Assembly: GCF_000024005.1 (NCBI RefSeq) | Contig: NC_013132.1 | Coordinates: 5,946,001 to 6,010,000, forward strand | DNA length: 64,000 nt | Direction: 5' to 3' | Origin: Chitinophaga pinensis DSM 2588 | Lineage (GTDB): Bacteria; Bacteroidota; Bacteroidia; Chitinophagales; Chitinophagaceae | Part shown: piece after piece, positions 53,523 to 63,999 of the stretch | How positions within the stretch are numbered: position 1 is the stretch's first letter | Layout: the number at the start of each line of letters is the position of its first letter | Made by a program: the position numbers and the translations under genes | The notes under the pieces: model-generated | The model's database searches: none | The model's input: only the letters and a program-made list of their open reading frames with translations | Told to the model about the DNA's origin: nothing

Positions 53523-56438
53523 CTATTTATGATTGTAAGGTGTAACGATCAATTTGTACTTACCACTCTCCAGCAATCGCTTCTCAAAAGAGATCTCCAG
53601 CTGTTTGCTTTCACCTTTCAGCAAAGTGAAATAGTTGTCACTCATCACAAGCGGTAATACCCGCTCATTGTTATCCGCTCTCACTACCTGCACACATACC
53701 GCAAATGCAGGTCCGGCAGCATTGGAAGGATTGCTCACCGTCGCTGTAATACGTGTACTATCACTCACCTGCACCGCCTTCGAACCCACCTTCAGCTGTA
53801 CTGCCGGTAATTGATTCAAGGCCGTATAATCACCATTCCGGTTGCCTCTCCAATAGAAATTATCAGATTGCAGACTACCTTTGGCATCACTCAGGCGCAA
53901 GCGTATAAATTGCACTTCTGAAAGGGTCGCACTACGTTTCCCATATACCTCCAACTCATACAAAGAATACCCCCATTGTGAAGCCCGCTTACGTCCGAGC
54001 ATTCTTACATAACGCGCCTTCACCGCCTGTAAAGCAATGGTTTCAGTACCGCCTTTACTGGTCTCTGTCTTATAGACATCTGTCCAGGACTGCGCATCAT
54101 CAGAGACCTGTAAATTATAAGCTGCCGCATGTGCGTCTTCCCAGATCAATACGACATTACTGATCTCCTGCGCAACACCCAGATCCACATAGATCCATTC
54201 ATTGTCGTTGTAATTACTGCTCCAGCGGGAACCTACACTGCCATCTGCTGCGGCAGCAGTGCCTGCACTCTCCGGAGAAGAAGAGGAAGCTACCACTGTC
54301 TTCCTGAATGCCAGATTGTCTGCATTAAAATTCAGATCAAAACAAGGCGTTGTATTATTCGCAGCGGCACGGACAGTCGCTGTCTGACCAATCTGTTTAG
54401 CAATCGTTCCATCCATATTGTATACAATCGCTTCCGCCTTCAGGTTACTATAATCCTGTAAAGTAGTATTCACCACCTTCACGGAATTATCCGCCGCACT
54501 CCATTGAATGTGCAAAGGCTCGCAGGCTTTTTTCACGCCCCAGTAAGCGCCTGTCAGGTCATAGTAATAGTCGTAAGTCTGCCATACCATACTCGGATAA
54601 GCAGATTGACTCATCCAGGTCATAATACCCGATGCATCCTTCCACATATTATGTAACCAACCCTCATACATCGCCTTGTTGACTTCAATATTCACCAGCT
54701 GCGCCTTCCGGCAATAGTCTTCAATACCGCTGGCAGTACCGTAACCTTTGTTGATCGCTTCGTCATATCTGTCCGGACCAGCATTAGCCGCCGACGGACC
54801 AAAGAAATGCAGGTCCCACATTTTATTACGTGGCCACCAGCTGCTGTCCGGCATAAACTGTTTAAAGCTTTCAAAAGAAGGAAACACCGCCGTACCGATC
54901 TCAGTACGTAGCCCCCATCCGGGCGTACCGCCAAATCCACCGGGAAATCTGGTAAAATACCAGGCGGGTGCAAAGTTCGTCCACGGACCACTACCCGTCA
55001 GACCATCAGCATGAGAATTCGCCTGATACAAACGGTCATTCCCATCAAATGTGCTGACGTCCTCTTTCAACCAATTATTCAAAGGTGGTAAAGGATAACC
55101 TTCATTATCGCCACACCATACCGCGATACTGGCATGATTACGAAGCCGCTTGATCTTCTCCACCGCATTCCTGTTGAAAGCAAAGATATCTTTAGGCAGA
55201 TTGGGATGTGAGTTCAACCAGAAATCATCCCATACCAGCAAGCCATATCTATCACAGGCAGTATAGAATTCTTCATCTGTCGTACTTCCAATCCAGTTGC
55301 GCACCATATTAAAATTCATCTCACGATGCAGCTTTAGCTTCGTATCATATTCACTGCCACGACAACGTAACAGGTACTCCGACATCCCCCAGTTACCGCC
55401 CTTGATGAAGATCTTTTGCCCGTTGATATAGATATGCAAGACACCACCTGTGGTGTCATAACTGAAACGTCTCACACCGAAAGTCACGTTATGGCTGTCA
55501 GACACGCTGTCTTTTACGGTGAATTGCAGGTCACAGGTATATAAGGGCTGACTGCCATACCCGTTCGGCCACCAAAGCGCAGGATGGGCTATTTCCGGCT
55601 GAAAAGAGACTTGTTCCGTTTGTCCGGCTGATAGTTTTACATTCTTTGAGAATCGGATATTACCCGGCTGAATCGTGCCGGAAATGGTACCCTCCTGTGC
55701 CTGTGCAGAATGATTATCCAACTCCATCGAAATACTCAGTTTAGCGAGTGAGGTATCCGCGGCACTGGTACGTACCCATGGGTCCTGGATAGTGATTGCG
55801 CCGGAACCGGTAATGTATACATCATCCGTAATACCCATGTTCAGTCCGGGTACATAGGGCATCCAGTCCCAGCTGGCGCTGGAAATATACGTCGGACTTG
55901 AATAGTTCACGATAGGCGTACCTGGCCAGCTCACCAGCAAGGCCAGTACATTCGGCTGATCATACCGTAACAGGTTCGTCACGTCAAACTTTCCCCGGTC
56001 CATAAAGCCGTCCAGTAAACCAAGCCGATGGCCATTCAGGAATACTTCCGCTTTCCGGTTCACGCCTTCAAAGTTGAGCCATTGCTGCTCTCCTGCCTTC
56101 CGGCGGGAAAACTTAAACGTGCTGCGATACCAGAAATCCCGGTCATACTTCGCTTTATCTACCTGGTAAATGTTATCCGCATAGTTAGGATCTTTCTCTA
56201 ATCCGGCGGCCACAAATGAGCCAAACACCGTCCCGGGTACAATCCCTTTCACCCATTGCTGGTCGTTGTAAGCTGTTGCATGAATATCCGTTGTCTGTCC
56301 CAGCTCCGCTGCCGCTTTCACTTTCCAGCTTACGGCCGCATTGCTGCTGTTTAAGGTCATGATCTTTTCCTGTCCGTTTGCTGCCAGGCATAATATCCCT
56401 AAGACCGCTGAAAGCGCCCATCGTTTGTTTCTCAACAT
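53523..56438 (-). CDS. Glycoside hydrolase family 2, exo-beta-glucosaminidase/mannosidase-like
   Basis: 971 aa with a signal peptide (WALSAVLGILCLAANGQ). Sugar-binding and Ig-like domains come first. The TIM barrel follows, with acid/base Glu446 in AVWCGDNEGYP and nucleophile Glu513 in GLRTEIGTAVFPS, the pattern of CsxA-type exo-beta-D-glucosaminidases. Residues about 750-870 are an F5/8 type C (CBM32-like) domain (VGSRWSSNYNDNEWIYVDLG). The substrate is probably a glucosamine- or mannose-terminated oligosaccharide, inferred. It ends the Sus-type operon 29 nt after the SusC gene. Confidence 0.85.
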   Translation of the reverse strand: MLRNKRWALSAVLGILCLAANGQEKIMTLNSSNAAVSWKVKAAAELGQTTDIHATAYNDQQWVKGIVPGTVFGSFVAAGLEKDPNYADNIYQVDKAKYDRDFWYRSTFKFSRRKAGEQQWLNFEGVNRKAEVFLNGHRLGLLDGFMDRGKFDVTNLLRYDQPNVLALLVSWPGTPIVNYSSPTYISSASWDWMPYVPGLNMGITDDVYITGSGAITIQDPWVRTSAADTSLAKLSISMELDNHSAQAQEGTISGTIQPGNIRFSKNVKLSAGQTEQVSFQPEIAHPALWWPNGYGSQPLYTCDLQFTVKDSVSDSHNVTFGVRRFSYDTTGGVLHIYINGQKIFIKGGNWGMSEYLLRCRGSEYDTKLKLHREMNFNMVRNWIGSTTDEEFYTACDRYGLLVWDDFWLNSHPNLPKDIFAFNRNAVEKIKRLRNHASIAVWCGDNEGYPLPPLNNWLKEDVSTFDGNDRLYQANSHADGLTGSGPWTNFAPAWYFTRFPGGFGGTPGWGLRTEIGTAVFPSFESFKQFMPDSSWWPRNKMWDLHFFGPSAANAGPDRYDEAINKGYGTASGIEDYCRKAQLVNIEVNKAMYEGWLHNMWKDASGIMTWMSQSAYPSMVWQTYDYYYDLTGAYWGVKKACEPLHIQWSAADNSVKVVNTTLQDYSNLKAEAIVYNMDGTIAKQIGQTATVRAAANNTTPCFDLNFNADNLAFRKTVVASSSSPESAGTAAAADGSVGSRWSSNYNDNEWIYVDLGVAQEISNVVLIWEDAHAAAYNLQVSDDAQSWTDVYKTETSKGGTETIALQAVKARYVRMLGRKRASQWGYSLYELEVYGKRSATLSEVQFIRLRLSDAKGSLQSDNFYWRGNRNGDYTALNQLPAVQLKVGSKAVQVSDSTRITATVSNPSNAAGPAFAVCVQVVRADNNERVLPLVMSDNYFTLLKGESKQLEISFEKRLLESGKYKLIVTPYNHK

Positions 56439-56467
56439 TTTAGCAAATTTTCCTCGTTAGTTTGTGT

Positions 56468-59400
56468 TTATTTAAAACCGATCTGCACCCCCAGATTGAC
56501 AACGCGCTGATTGATATAGGCGTCGCCCGCAGAGTTACTGGATACCTCAGGGTCCTGCTGGTACTTATCGTAGTTGGTCCATGTTAAAAGGTTATAGGCA
56601 CTCAGGTACAGTCGTGCGTTGTTAAGGCGTTGTGGTAACCAGCGGCTTGGCAACTGATACCCCAGATCGATCGTTTTCAGACGTACATAACGCGCATCGA
56701 TCAACCAAAAATCTGACATATAGGTGCGCGCACTATTTACAGTAGTCGGATTGCTGGTCAGACGTGGGAACTGTGCGTTATCCGCATTCTCCGGTGTCCA
56801 TCTTTCCTGGTGGATAGGCTGAAACTGACTCTGGAAAGTCTCGATACCGGTACCTACCACACTGAAACTATATCCAAACGCACCCTGGAACAGCAGACTC
56901 ACACTAAACCCTTTGTAGTTAGCTGCCAGTGTTAGACCCAGCACCGTATTGGCCAGATTCGGACGACCGATAGGTCCCCTGTCATTATTATCAATAATAC
57001 CGTCGTTGTTAAGATCCCTGTATTTCAGATCACCTGCCTGGATCGGATATTCACTCAGCGGTGTAGCTGGTTTGTCATGTGTGTTCGCCTGGATCTTCTG
57101 AATATCCTCCGGTGTATAATACCCGATAAAAGTATAGCCGAATGGCTGATCGATAGGACGACCCGTTTCTCTCAACCAGGGGAAAGCCGGCTGTGCTTCA
57201 TCCTTGAACAGTACCTTGTTCTTGAAATGCTGGAATACCAGGCTGGTGGTGAAGTTTACACGGCGGATGCTGCCACGGTAGTTGATCTGTCCGTCGAAAC
57301 CTTTGTTGCTCGTTCTGGCCACATTCGTCGGACTGAAACCAATACCGATAATACCAGGAATAGAACCCTTCCGCACCAGCTGATCATAGCGGATATCATG
57401 GAAATAATCGACCGTCACAGAAAGCTTGTCTTTAAACAGGTTCATATCGATACCCACATCTGCTTTCCTCGCCTTTTCCCAGCTTACGTCCATATTGCCC
57501 AGTTCTCCTTCATAAATAGAACCTTGTTGGGAGTCATTTTCCCCGAAGGAATAACCACCGCTATAATAATACTCCTGACGATAGAGATAACGGTTGCCCG
57601 ACGTCACATCAGAGCCTACTACGCCATAGGAACCACGCAGTTTCAGCAGACTGAAAGGCAGGTTACGTTCCTTAAAGAACGACTCCTGCGAAATATTCCA
57701 GCCCACGCCCACTGCCGGGAAAAAACCATTCCTTTTCTTCGCCTGAAAACGGTCAGAACCATTATAAGCCCCATTAAAATCGATCAGATATTTCTGTTGA
57801 TAGTTGTAGCCGGCCTTGAAGGAAAGTCCGCGGAAGTTGGCCGGAACATCCGACTTAAAGGCATAACTCTGCCTATTGTATAGTATGAGTGAGTTAAAGG
57901 TATGGGCGCCAAAGCTACGGTCGTAATTGAGGAATGCCTGCGTGTTCACATTCCGGCTGTACAGGTCCGTATTGCCCGTCACACGATAAGCCTGCAAACG
58001 GTAGTTTCCACGGGGATCCAGCGTATAAGAACCATCCACCGGATTATAATGATAAGAAGGCGGATCTGCAGAACGGAACAGGTTCCTGGAATACTGCTCC
58101 ACACCGGCATAAGCCACACGGGCCGTCAGGGACAAGCCTTTCGTCATAAAGTCCAGTTGCTGCGTAGCGCCAAATAAGGCATTAAAGTCTGTACGCTTAC
58201 TACGGGTATAACCCCCATTCGCCAGACGGGCATTGATCGTCGGTAACTTATCCTTTGTATCCACCGCAAATGCATAACTACCATCCGGGTTCATGATAGG
58301 CGCGGAATAAGGATGTATCTTTTCAAAATTATAGACTTCCGATACCACATTGGCTGCATGTGGCTCATTGATATCACCAAAACGAGCTGTCAGGTCAAGA
58401 CGCAGTGTCAGCGTCTTATTTGCCCACATATCGAGATTGGAGCGGAAGTTATACCTGCGGAAGAAATAGTTTGTATTCACTTCATTACGGGGATCAGAAA
58501 AGTCCTTTACAAGTCCGTTCTGTGTTAAAAATCCACCGGAAATAAAATACTTCACCGCCTCTGTTCCACCGGAGATATCGACGTTTGTATTCGCCTGCTG
58601 TGCAAATTTCTTAAACACCGTTTCATACCAGTTGATATTCGGATGACCATAAGGATCTTTCCCGTTCCTGAACAGCTCCAGGTCCGCATCCGTAAACAGT
58701 GGCGTCAGACCGTCATTCCTATACGCTTCATTCACCAGCAATCCCGTATTGTAAGCATCCAGCAACCTGGGCGTCTTTACCGGCGCCTGTAAGCCTGATT
58801 CTGCTCGTACGTTTACCTGCGGACGACCGCTTTTACCTCTGCGGGTCGTCACCACCAGTACGCCGTTAGCGCCCTTGATACCATAGATCGCGGTAGTGGA
58901 CGCATCTTTCAGGATAGAGATACTTTCAATCTCATTGACGTTGATCTGTTGCAACTGGTCGTAAGAGTATTCAATATCATCCACGATGATCAGTGGTTTA
59001 TTTCCCTCGCTGTTCAGCGAACTCACACCACGGATAAAAAAGTCGGAAGCATCTCTTCCCGGCTGACCGGAACGTTGCTGCGACACAAATCCTGGCAGCT
59101 TACCCATCAGAGTATTCTGCACGTTGGCAGTAGGTACATTCCTGATCTCAGCCCCGGTGATACCACTTACCGCACCGGTATTTGTAATACGTCTTGTCTG
59201 CGTAAAACCCACCACCACTACTTCATCGATCCCCTGTGTAGCAGGTTGTAATATGACATCAAGGGTCACTAAACCTGTTACACTGATTTCCTGGGTCGTA
59301 AACCCGATCAGCTTCACGATCACCGCATTCGACTTCCCCTTCAGGGTCAGTTTAAACCGGCCGTCCGCATCTGTAATAGCCCCATTGGTAGGCACGCCCT

Positions 59401-59530
59401 TCTCGACAACTGCCGCACCAGGCAATACGCCATTCAGGTCTTTCACAGTACCGCTTATGCTTTTTTGCTGTGCCATCGAAGACAGGGAAATGGCCAACAG
59501 CAGCAACAGTAAAATATATTTCATCTTCAA
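56468..59530 (-). CDS. SusC/RagA-family TonB-dependent transporter
   Basis: 1020 aa. Signal peptide (YILLLLLLAISLSSMAQQ), then a carboxypeptidase-regulatory-like domain (GTVKDLNGVLPGAAVVEKGV, GRFKLTLKGKS). The TonB-box-like DEVVVVGFTQ, the plug (LIIVDDIEYSYDQLQQINVN, GANGVLVVTTRRGKSG) and the barrel ending VNLGVQIGFK follow. It imports oligosaccharides across the outer membrane. It lies downstream of the SusD gene and lacks a SusD of its own on its 3' side, where the GH2 gene follows directly. Confidence 0.93.
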   Translation of the reverse strand: MKMKYILLLLLLAISLSSMAQQKSISGTVKDLNGVLPGAAVVEKGVPTNGAITDADGRFKLTLKGKSNAVIVKLIGFTTQEISVTGLVTLDVILQPATQGIDEVVVVGFTQTRRITNTGAVSGITGAEIRNVPTANVQNTLMGKLPGFVSQQRSGQPGRDASDFFIRGVSSLNSEGNKPLIIVDDIEYSYDQLQQINVNEIESISILKDASTTAIYGIKGANGVLVVTTRRGKSGRPQVNVRAESGLQAPVKTPRLLDAYNTGLLVNEAYRNDGLTPLFTDADLELFRNGKDPYGHPNINWYETVFKKFAQQANTNVDISGGTEAVKYFISGGFLTQNGLVKDFSDPRNEVNTNYFFRRYNFRSNLDMWANKTLTLRLDLTARFGDINEPHAANVVSEVYNFEKIHPYSAPIMNPDGSYAFAVDTKDKLPTINARLANGGYTRSKRTDFNALFGATQQLDFMTKGLSLTARVAYAGVEQYSRNLFRSADPPSYHYNPVDGSYTLDPRGNYRLQAYRVTGNTDLYSRNVNTQAFLNYDRSFGAHTFNSLILYNRQSYAFKSDVPANFRGLSFKAGYNYQQKYLIDFNGAYNGSDRFQAKKRNGFFPAVGVGWNISQESFFKERNLPFSLLKLRGSYGVVGSDVTSGNRYLYRQEYYYSGGYSFGENDSQQGSIYEGELGNMDVSWEKARKADVGIDMNLFKDKLSVTVDYFHDIRYDQLVRKGSIPGIIGIGFSPTNVARTSNKGFDGQINYRGSIRRVNFTTSLVFQHFKNKVLFKDEAQPAFPWLRETGRPIDQPFGYTFIGYYTPEDIQKIQANTHDKPATPLSEYPIQAGDLKYRDLNNDGIIDNNDRGPIGRPNLANTVLGLTLAANYKGFSVSLLFQGAFGYSFSVVGTGIETFQSQFQPIHQERWTPENADNAQFPRLTSNPTTVNSARTYMSDFWLIDARYVRLKTIDLGYQLPSRWLPQRLNNARLYLSAYNLLTWTNYDKYQQDPEVSSNSAGDAYINQRVVNLGVQIGFK

Positions 59531-59558
59531 TCAGTTGATTTCATGTCAGGAATAAAGC

Positions 59559-61265
59559 TTACCATCCAGGATTCTGGCGCATATTGTCGTTTTTCACTAC
59601 CTCGTCGTACGGTATAGGATACAGGTACATTTTCGGGGCACTGAATACCGGTTTGAAGACTTCCGCTACGCTATAAGACAGATCTCCACCGTTGCGGATG
59701 ATGCTCATGCCATGCAGCGGATTACCATACACCTGCTGTGCGATCTTCCAGCGACGGATATCCCAGAAACGATGCTCTTCAAAAGCCAGCTCTATACGAC
59801 GCTCATTGCGGATCTGCTCACGCATTTCATCCTGAGATAAACCCGGACGTAAGCCATACAGCCCATTATCTCCAGGTGTGATACCGGCACGGGCACGCAG
59901 GTCTTTCAATACCTGGTACACCTCTCCTGTTGGCCCATTGTATTCGTTTTCCGCTTCTGCGAAATTGAGCAGCACTTCGGTATAGCGCAGCAGTATCCAG
60001 TCATGACTGGTATTACTGTATTGGGTCGCATTCTCAAAATTGCCCATGAACTTGCGCATATAGTACCCTGTCTTGGTACCAGGTTCCGCTCCGCCTGGTC
60101 TGTGCTGACCGCCTTCATACGTTTGTATCTCCGTATTCAGCCATCTCGTACCATTGTAAATGATGCTCATGGTCAGACGTGGATCACGATGTGCATAAGG
60201 CGCATTCGCATCATATCCTGAGGCCGGGTCGGTAATGGGTAACCCTGCATCCGTAGGAAACGCATCTATCAACTCCTGTGTCGGATTGGTACGACCACGG
60301 GCTACCTGCGCAAAACCTACGGGACCGTTCGTTGATTCTATATCCGTTGTATTGCCTCCCTGACGGAAAAAGATGACCTCACTGTTATTCTGTGTGATGA
60401 AGATATCTTTGAAGTTAGGCAGCAAAGAAAAAGTCTTTTCATCTATCAACGCTTTTGCTGCATCTGCCGCCAGTTTCCAGCGCTCTTTATTATAGCCGGT
60501 ATAACCGGTGAGTGGATTGCCTGCATCGATATTCTCTCCGTTAAACAGCGGACTCGCAGCATACAATAATACCTTTGCTTTTAATGCAAGTGCTGCACCT
60601 CTGGTAGCACGGTGACTGTTCAGCTCCGGCGCTACAACGGGATTCGGACGCAGACTATCCTTGATCGCATCACATTCACCAACGATATACTGTACGCATT
60701 CCTCAAAAGAACTACGTGGCACCTGTACATCATCTCCTAATTCCCTTACTTCATCACCCATCAGAGGCACACCTCCATAACGCTTCAGTAATTCGAAATA
60801 AAACAGCGCCCTGATAAACCGCGCCTCCGCCTTCCAGGCATAACGCACAGAATTACCATTTGGCAACTTATCCTTCACCGGAGAAATATTGATATTGGAC
60901 ACAAAGATGCTTGCCGCCCGGATAGCCGAATAAGCGCTGTTCCAGGGTGTTTCTTCCGCAATCGTCTCAAAAGAGGTATAAGCGCCTGTCGCCAGTTTAG
61001 ACACGCTGGTAGTACCCGTAAAACCAGAAATAGCATCATCAGAGGCTGCATCCAGCAGATCTCCGCCTACGCGGTTGTAACCGCCGGGTAATTTGGAATA
61101 CACCGTATTCAGGAACTTATTCGCATAAGTACCCAGGGAATCGTCTTTATCAAAGACATATTCTATCGTCACTTTCTCAAGCGGTACCGCTTCGTAATCC
61201 TTTTGGCAGGCCACCAGGGCAATCAGGAAGCCGGCCAGGAGAAATATAGTTGGGAATTGCTTCAT
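59559..61265 (-). CDS. SusD/RagB-family surface glycan-binding lipoprotein
   Basis: 568 aa. Lipobox ALVAC (Cys20). TPR-like helices with YFELLKRYGGVPLMGDEV and RGAALALKAKVLLYAASPLF are classic SusD. The end RRIELAFEEHRFWDIRRWKI and YPIPYDEVVKNDNMRQNPGW is the family's C-terminal signature. It caps the partner SusC barrel, most likely the partial one upstream, since SusC usually precedes SusD. Confidence 0.94.
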   Translation of the reverse strand: MKQFPTIFLLAGFLIALVACQKDYEAVPLEKVTIEYVFDKDDSLGTYANKFLNTVYSKLPGGYNRVGGDLLDAASDDAISGFTGTTSVSKLATGAYTSFETIAEETPWNSAYSAIRAASIFVSNINISPVKDKLPNGNSVRYAWKAEARFIRALFYFELLKRYGGVPLMGDEVRELGDDVQVPRSSFEECVQYIVGECDAIKDSLRPNPVVAPELNSHRATRGAALALKAKVLLYAASPLFNGENIDAGNPLTGYTGYNKERWKLAADAAKALIDEKTFSLLPNFKDIFITQNNSEVIFFRQGGNTTDIESTNGPVGFAQVARGRTNPTQELIDAFPTDAGLPITDPASGYDANAPYAHRDPRLTMSIIYNGTRWLNTEIQTYEGGQHRPGGAEPGTKTGYYMRKFMGNFENATQYSNTSHDWILLRYTEVLLNFAEAENEYNGPTGEVYQVLKDLRARAGITPGDNGLYGLRPGLSQDEMREQIRNERRIELAFEEHRFWDIRRWKIAQQVYGNPLHGMSIIRNGGDLSYSVAEVFKPVFSAPKMYLYPIPYDEVVKNDNMRQNPGW

Positions 61266-61287
61266 GTTACTTCATTTAAATGGCTGA

Positions 61288-63999
61288 CTAGAACTTAATA
61301 TTCAGACCTGTATTCAATACCCGTTGAATCGGATAGGCGCCTACTCCTACCTCTGGATCTACAAAATCATAAGGCGCATGTGTGAACAGGTTTAACCCAT
61401 TGGCAAAGATTTTCACCCCGCCCAGTTTCAGTCGCTGCACCCATACATAAGGCAGGTTATAGGCAATGCTCACATTCTTCAGACGGAAGTAATTGCCGTT
61501 ACGCACCCAGAAAGTAGAACTGGCTTTATTGTAATTGTAGTTTGCATCTGCCGACAAACGAGGATAGGTGGCAGTACCGGCTGTTTCAGGTGTCCAGCGG
61601 CCAGTGATCTGTTCGTAAGCCTGTCCGTAAGTGAAGTTGAGGAACTGGAACCCTAACTCTGTAGCAAAATTGGCTACGTAGTTCGTGCGGTTACTAACGC
61701 CCTGCAACAAGGCACTTAATTCCAGTCCCTTCCAGGAAATACCGGCGCTGATGCCATAGTAAATACGTGGACTGGATTTACCAATAGGCGCTTCATCAAA
61801 CTGATTGATCGCACCGTCTTCATTCAGGTCTTTATATTTGATATCGCCGGGTAATGGCTGGTAACCGGTAATGACAGGCGCAGCGGCAGCTTCTTCGGCT
61901 GTCTGCAAAAAGCCATCTGCAATATATCCGAAACGCATACCTACCGGCTGTCCTGTTCGTTTATTCCATTCATAATCGCGGCGTTGTTCATCCATGAAAA
62001 TCACCCTGCTCTGCTCCATGCTGCCATTCGCAGTGATGAAATAATGAAAGTCGTTGATATCAGCCTGCCAGGTCACCGTCAGCTCTCCTCCTTTGTAAAG
62101 ATTGATGCCGATGTTCTCCGGTGGATAGGCAGCTCCGGATAAAACAATACTCTTACCTCTTATCTGTAAAAGATTCGCGTAACGGTCCTGGTAATAATCT
62201 ACCGTTACCTGCAAACGGTTATTGAACAGGGAGATGTCAACACCTACGTCTATCTTACGGGCTGTCTCCCATGAAATGTTTGTATTCGCCAATCCGTTTT
62301 CCTGGAAACCTGATCCTGGTGAACGGGCAGTACCTTGTTCATAAATACCACCGCCTATACCATTGTTCTCACTGAAATCCTGACGCCAGATATAGTAGCC
62401 CGAATTATCAATTCCATTGCCTGTCTGCGCATAGGTGGCCCGCAGCTTCAACTGATTCAGCCAACCTGCCTGGTCCTGCATAAAAGCTTCCCTGGCAATA
62501 TCCCAGCCGATGCCGCCTGCATAGAAAGTACCGTATTGTCTGCCGGGCATATAACGGTTATAACCGCTTCTGTTGATGGCAGCCTCCGCAAAGTATCGGT
62601 TGCCATAGTTGTAGGTAGCCTTCGCTGAGAGGTTCGTGGCTTTACCGGGAAGGTCATAGTTGAAGATCGTCTGTCTTCTGTCCGCCAGTACAATGGCACT
62701 CAGTCCATGCGCACCAAACTGACGATCATAATTGAGAGAGACCTGTCCGAAGAAATACTGTGCATTGAAAACAGAGATAAAGTCATTGTGCTGGGTCACC
62801 GCCTGTCCAAACCTGGCATAAGTAGTATCGCCCTGTGTGATGTTCATTTTATAGACAAGATCCTGCTTACTACGGTTGATTGCATTCGCGGACTGGATCG
62901 ACAGGTTGCCCTTGCCTTTCAGCGACAAACCAGGCAGCCAGTCACCCAGGTCATAACGGAGGTCCACATTCGCCATCACGTCTTTGCTATTGTCCTGGAT
63001 ATAACCACTGTTGACCGTAGATGACAGCAGATTGGTGGTCAGGTTACCTGTACCACCCCAGCTGCCGTTGATATTGGTGATAGGATAGGCTGCATTGGAA
63101 GTAGAAAGCAGATCATTCAGTATTTTACCGGTACCCGCTCCTGGTTGTGTACCTTCCTGTAAACGGCCGAATAACTGCATACCGACATTCAGGTTACTGG
63201 TGACGTCGATATTGACGTCTGTGTTGATCAGGTATCTTTTCAGACCGGCATTCGTCGTATAACTATTCTCTGGTGATGATTTGAAGATACCCTGTTGACC
63301 GGTATAGTTCAGTGATACGGAATAACGGGCCACATCGCCACCGCCGTTGATGTTCAGATTATATCTTGACAAAGGCGCATTATCTCTCAATACCTGGTCA
63401 TACCAGTTCACATCAGGGTGACCATAAGGATCTGAATGATCACGGAATGCACGGATGTCTGCTTCCTTGTATAAAGGCGCTTTGCCGTCATTCTGCAAAG
63501 CTTCATTTAACAGGTATGCATACTGCCAGGCGGGTAATGCCTTCGGCATACTTAAAGACTGCTGTATCGCTGTCTGTGCGGTAAATGACAGACGCGGTTT
63601 ACCGGCACGGGCACGTTTGGTGGTCACCAGTAATACGCCCCGCGAACTACGCTGTCCCAATAAAATAGTAGACAGTCCATCTTTCAGTACCGAGATAGAT
63701 TCAATATTCTCCGGATCTATAGAATATACATCCCGTTGTACACCATCTACGATGGTGACAGGCGTTTGTCCGCGCAACCACAGATTGATCTCCGAGTTGT
63801 CATTCGCTTCCAGTGCACCCGATCTCGGGATGTTTCCTACAAACTGATCCACATCAAAGTTATTCCCGGTACCCGGATTACGGAAACCGCTTGTTTGCTG
63901 GGTATACAATCCTGCAAGACGTCCAGGTAATGCATAGGCATATAAAGTAGCCGGTGTAGCTGACAACTGGCTGGTATATACCGTGCCTATAGCGCCCAC
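61288..63999 (-). CDS. SusC/RagA-family TonB-dependent transporter, N-terminus outside the window
   Basis: At least 903 aa, with the start cut off by the window edge. The plug (LRGQTPVTIVDGVQRDVYSI, SSRGVLLVTTKRARAGKP) and the barrel are present. The end reads VGAYPIQRVLNTGLNIKF, the usual C-terminal beta-signal. It lies 22 nt before the SusD gene, so these two form the canonical pair. Confidence 0.92.
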   Translation of the reverse strand: MGAIGTVYTSQLSATPATLYAYALPGRLAGLYTQQTSGFRNPGTGNNFDVDQFVGNIPRSGALEANDNSEINLWLRGQTPVTIVDGVQRDVYSIDPENIESISVLKDGLSTILLGQRSSRGVLLVTTKRARAGKPRLSFTAQTAIQQSLSMPKALPAWQYAYLLNEALQNDGKAPLYKEADIRAFRDHSDPYGHPDVNWYDQVLRDNAPLSRYNLNINGGGDVARYSVSLNYTGQQGIFKSSPENSYTTNAGLKRYLINTDVNIDVTSNLNVGMQLFGRLQEGTQPGAGTGKILNDLLSTSNAAYPITNINGSWGGTGNLTTNLLSSTVNSGYIQDNSKDVMANVDLRYDLGDWLPGLSLKGKGNLSIQSANAINRSKQDLVYKMNITQGDTTYARFGQAVTQHNDFISVFNAQYFFGQVSLNYDRQFGAHGLSAIVLADRRQTIFNYDLPGKATNLSAKATYNYGNRYFAEAAINRSGYNRYMPGRQYGTFYAGGIGWDIAREAFMQDQAGWLNQLKLRATYAQTGNGIDNSGYYIWRQDFSENNGIGGGIYEQGTARSPGSGFQENGLANTNISWETARKIDVGVDISLFNNRLQVTVDYYQDRYANLLQIRGKSIVLSGAAYPPENIGINLYKGGELTVTWQADINDFHYFITANGSMEQSRVIFMDEQRRDYEWNKRTGQPVGMRFGYIADGFLQTAEEAAAAPVITGYQPLPGDIKYKDLNEDGAINQFDEAPIGKSSPRIYYGISAGISWKGLELSALLQGVSNRTNYVANFATELGFQFLNFTYGQAYEQITGRWTPETAGTATYPRLSADANYNYNKASSTFWVRNGNYFRLKNVSIAYNLPYVWVQRLKLGGVKIFANGLNLFTHAPYDFVDPEVGVGAYPIQRVLNTGLNIKF

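Noticed and set aside
57077-57883. 268-aa plus-strand open frame inside the SusC gene
   Set aside because: Antisense shadow of conserved barrel codons; the composition is unlike a real protein.
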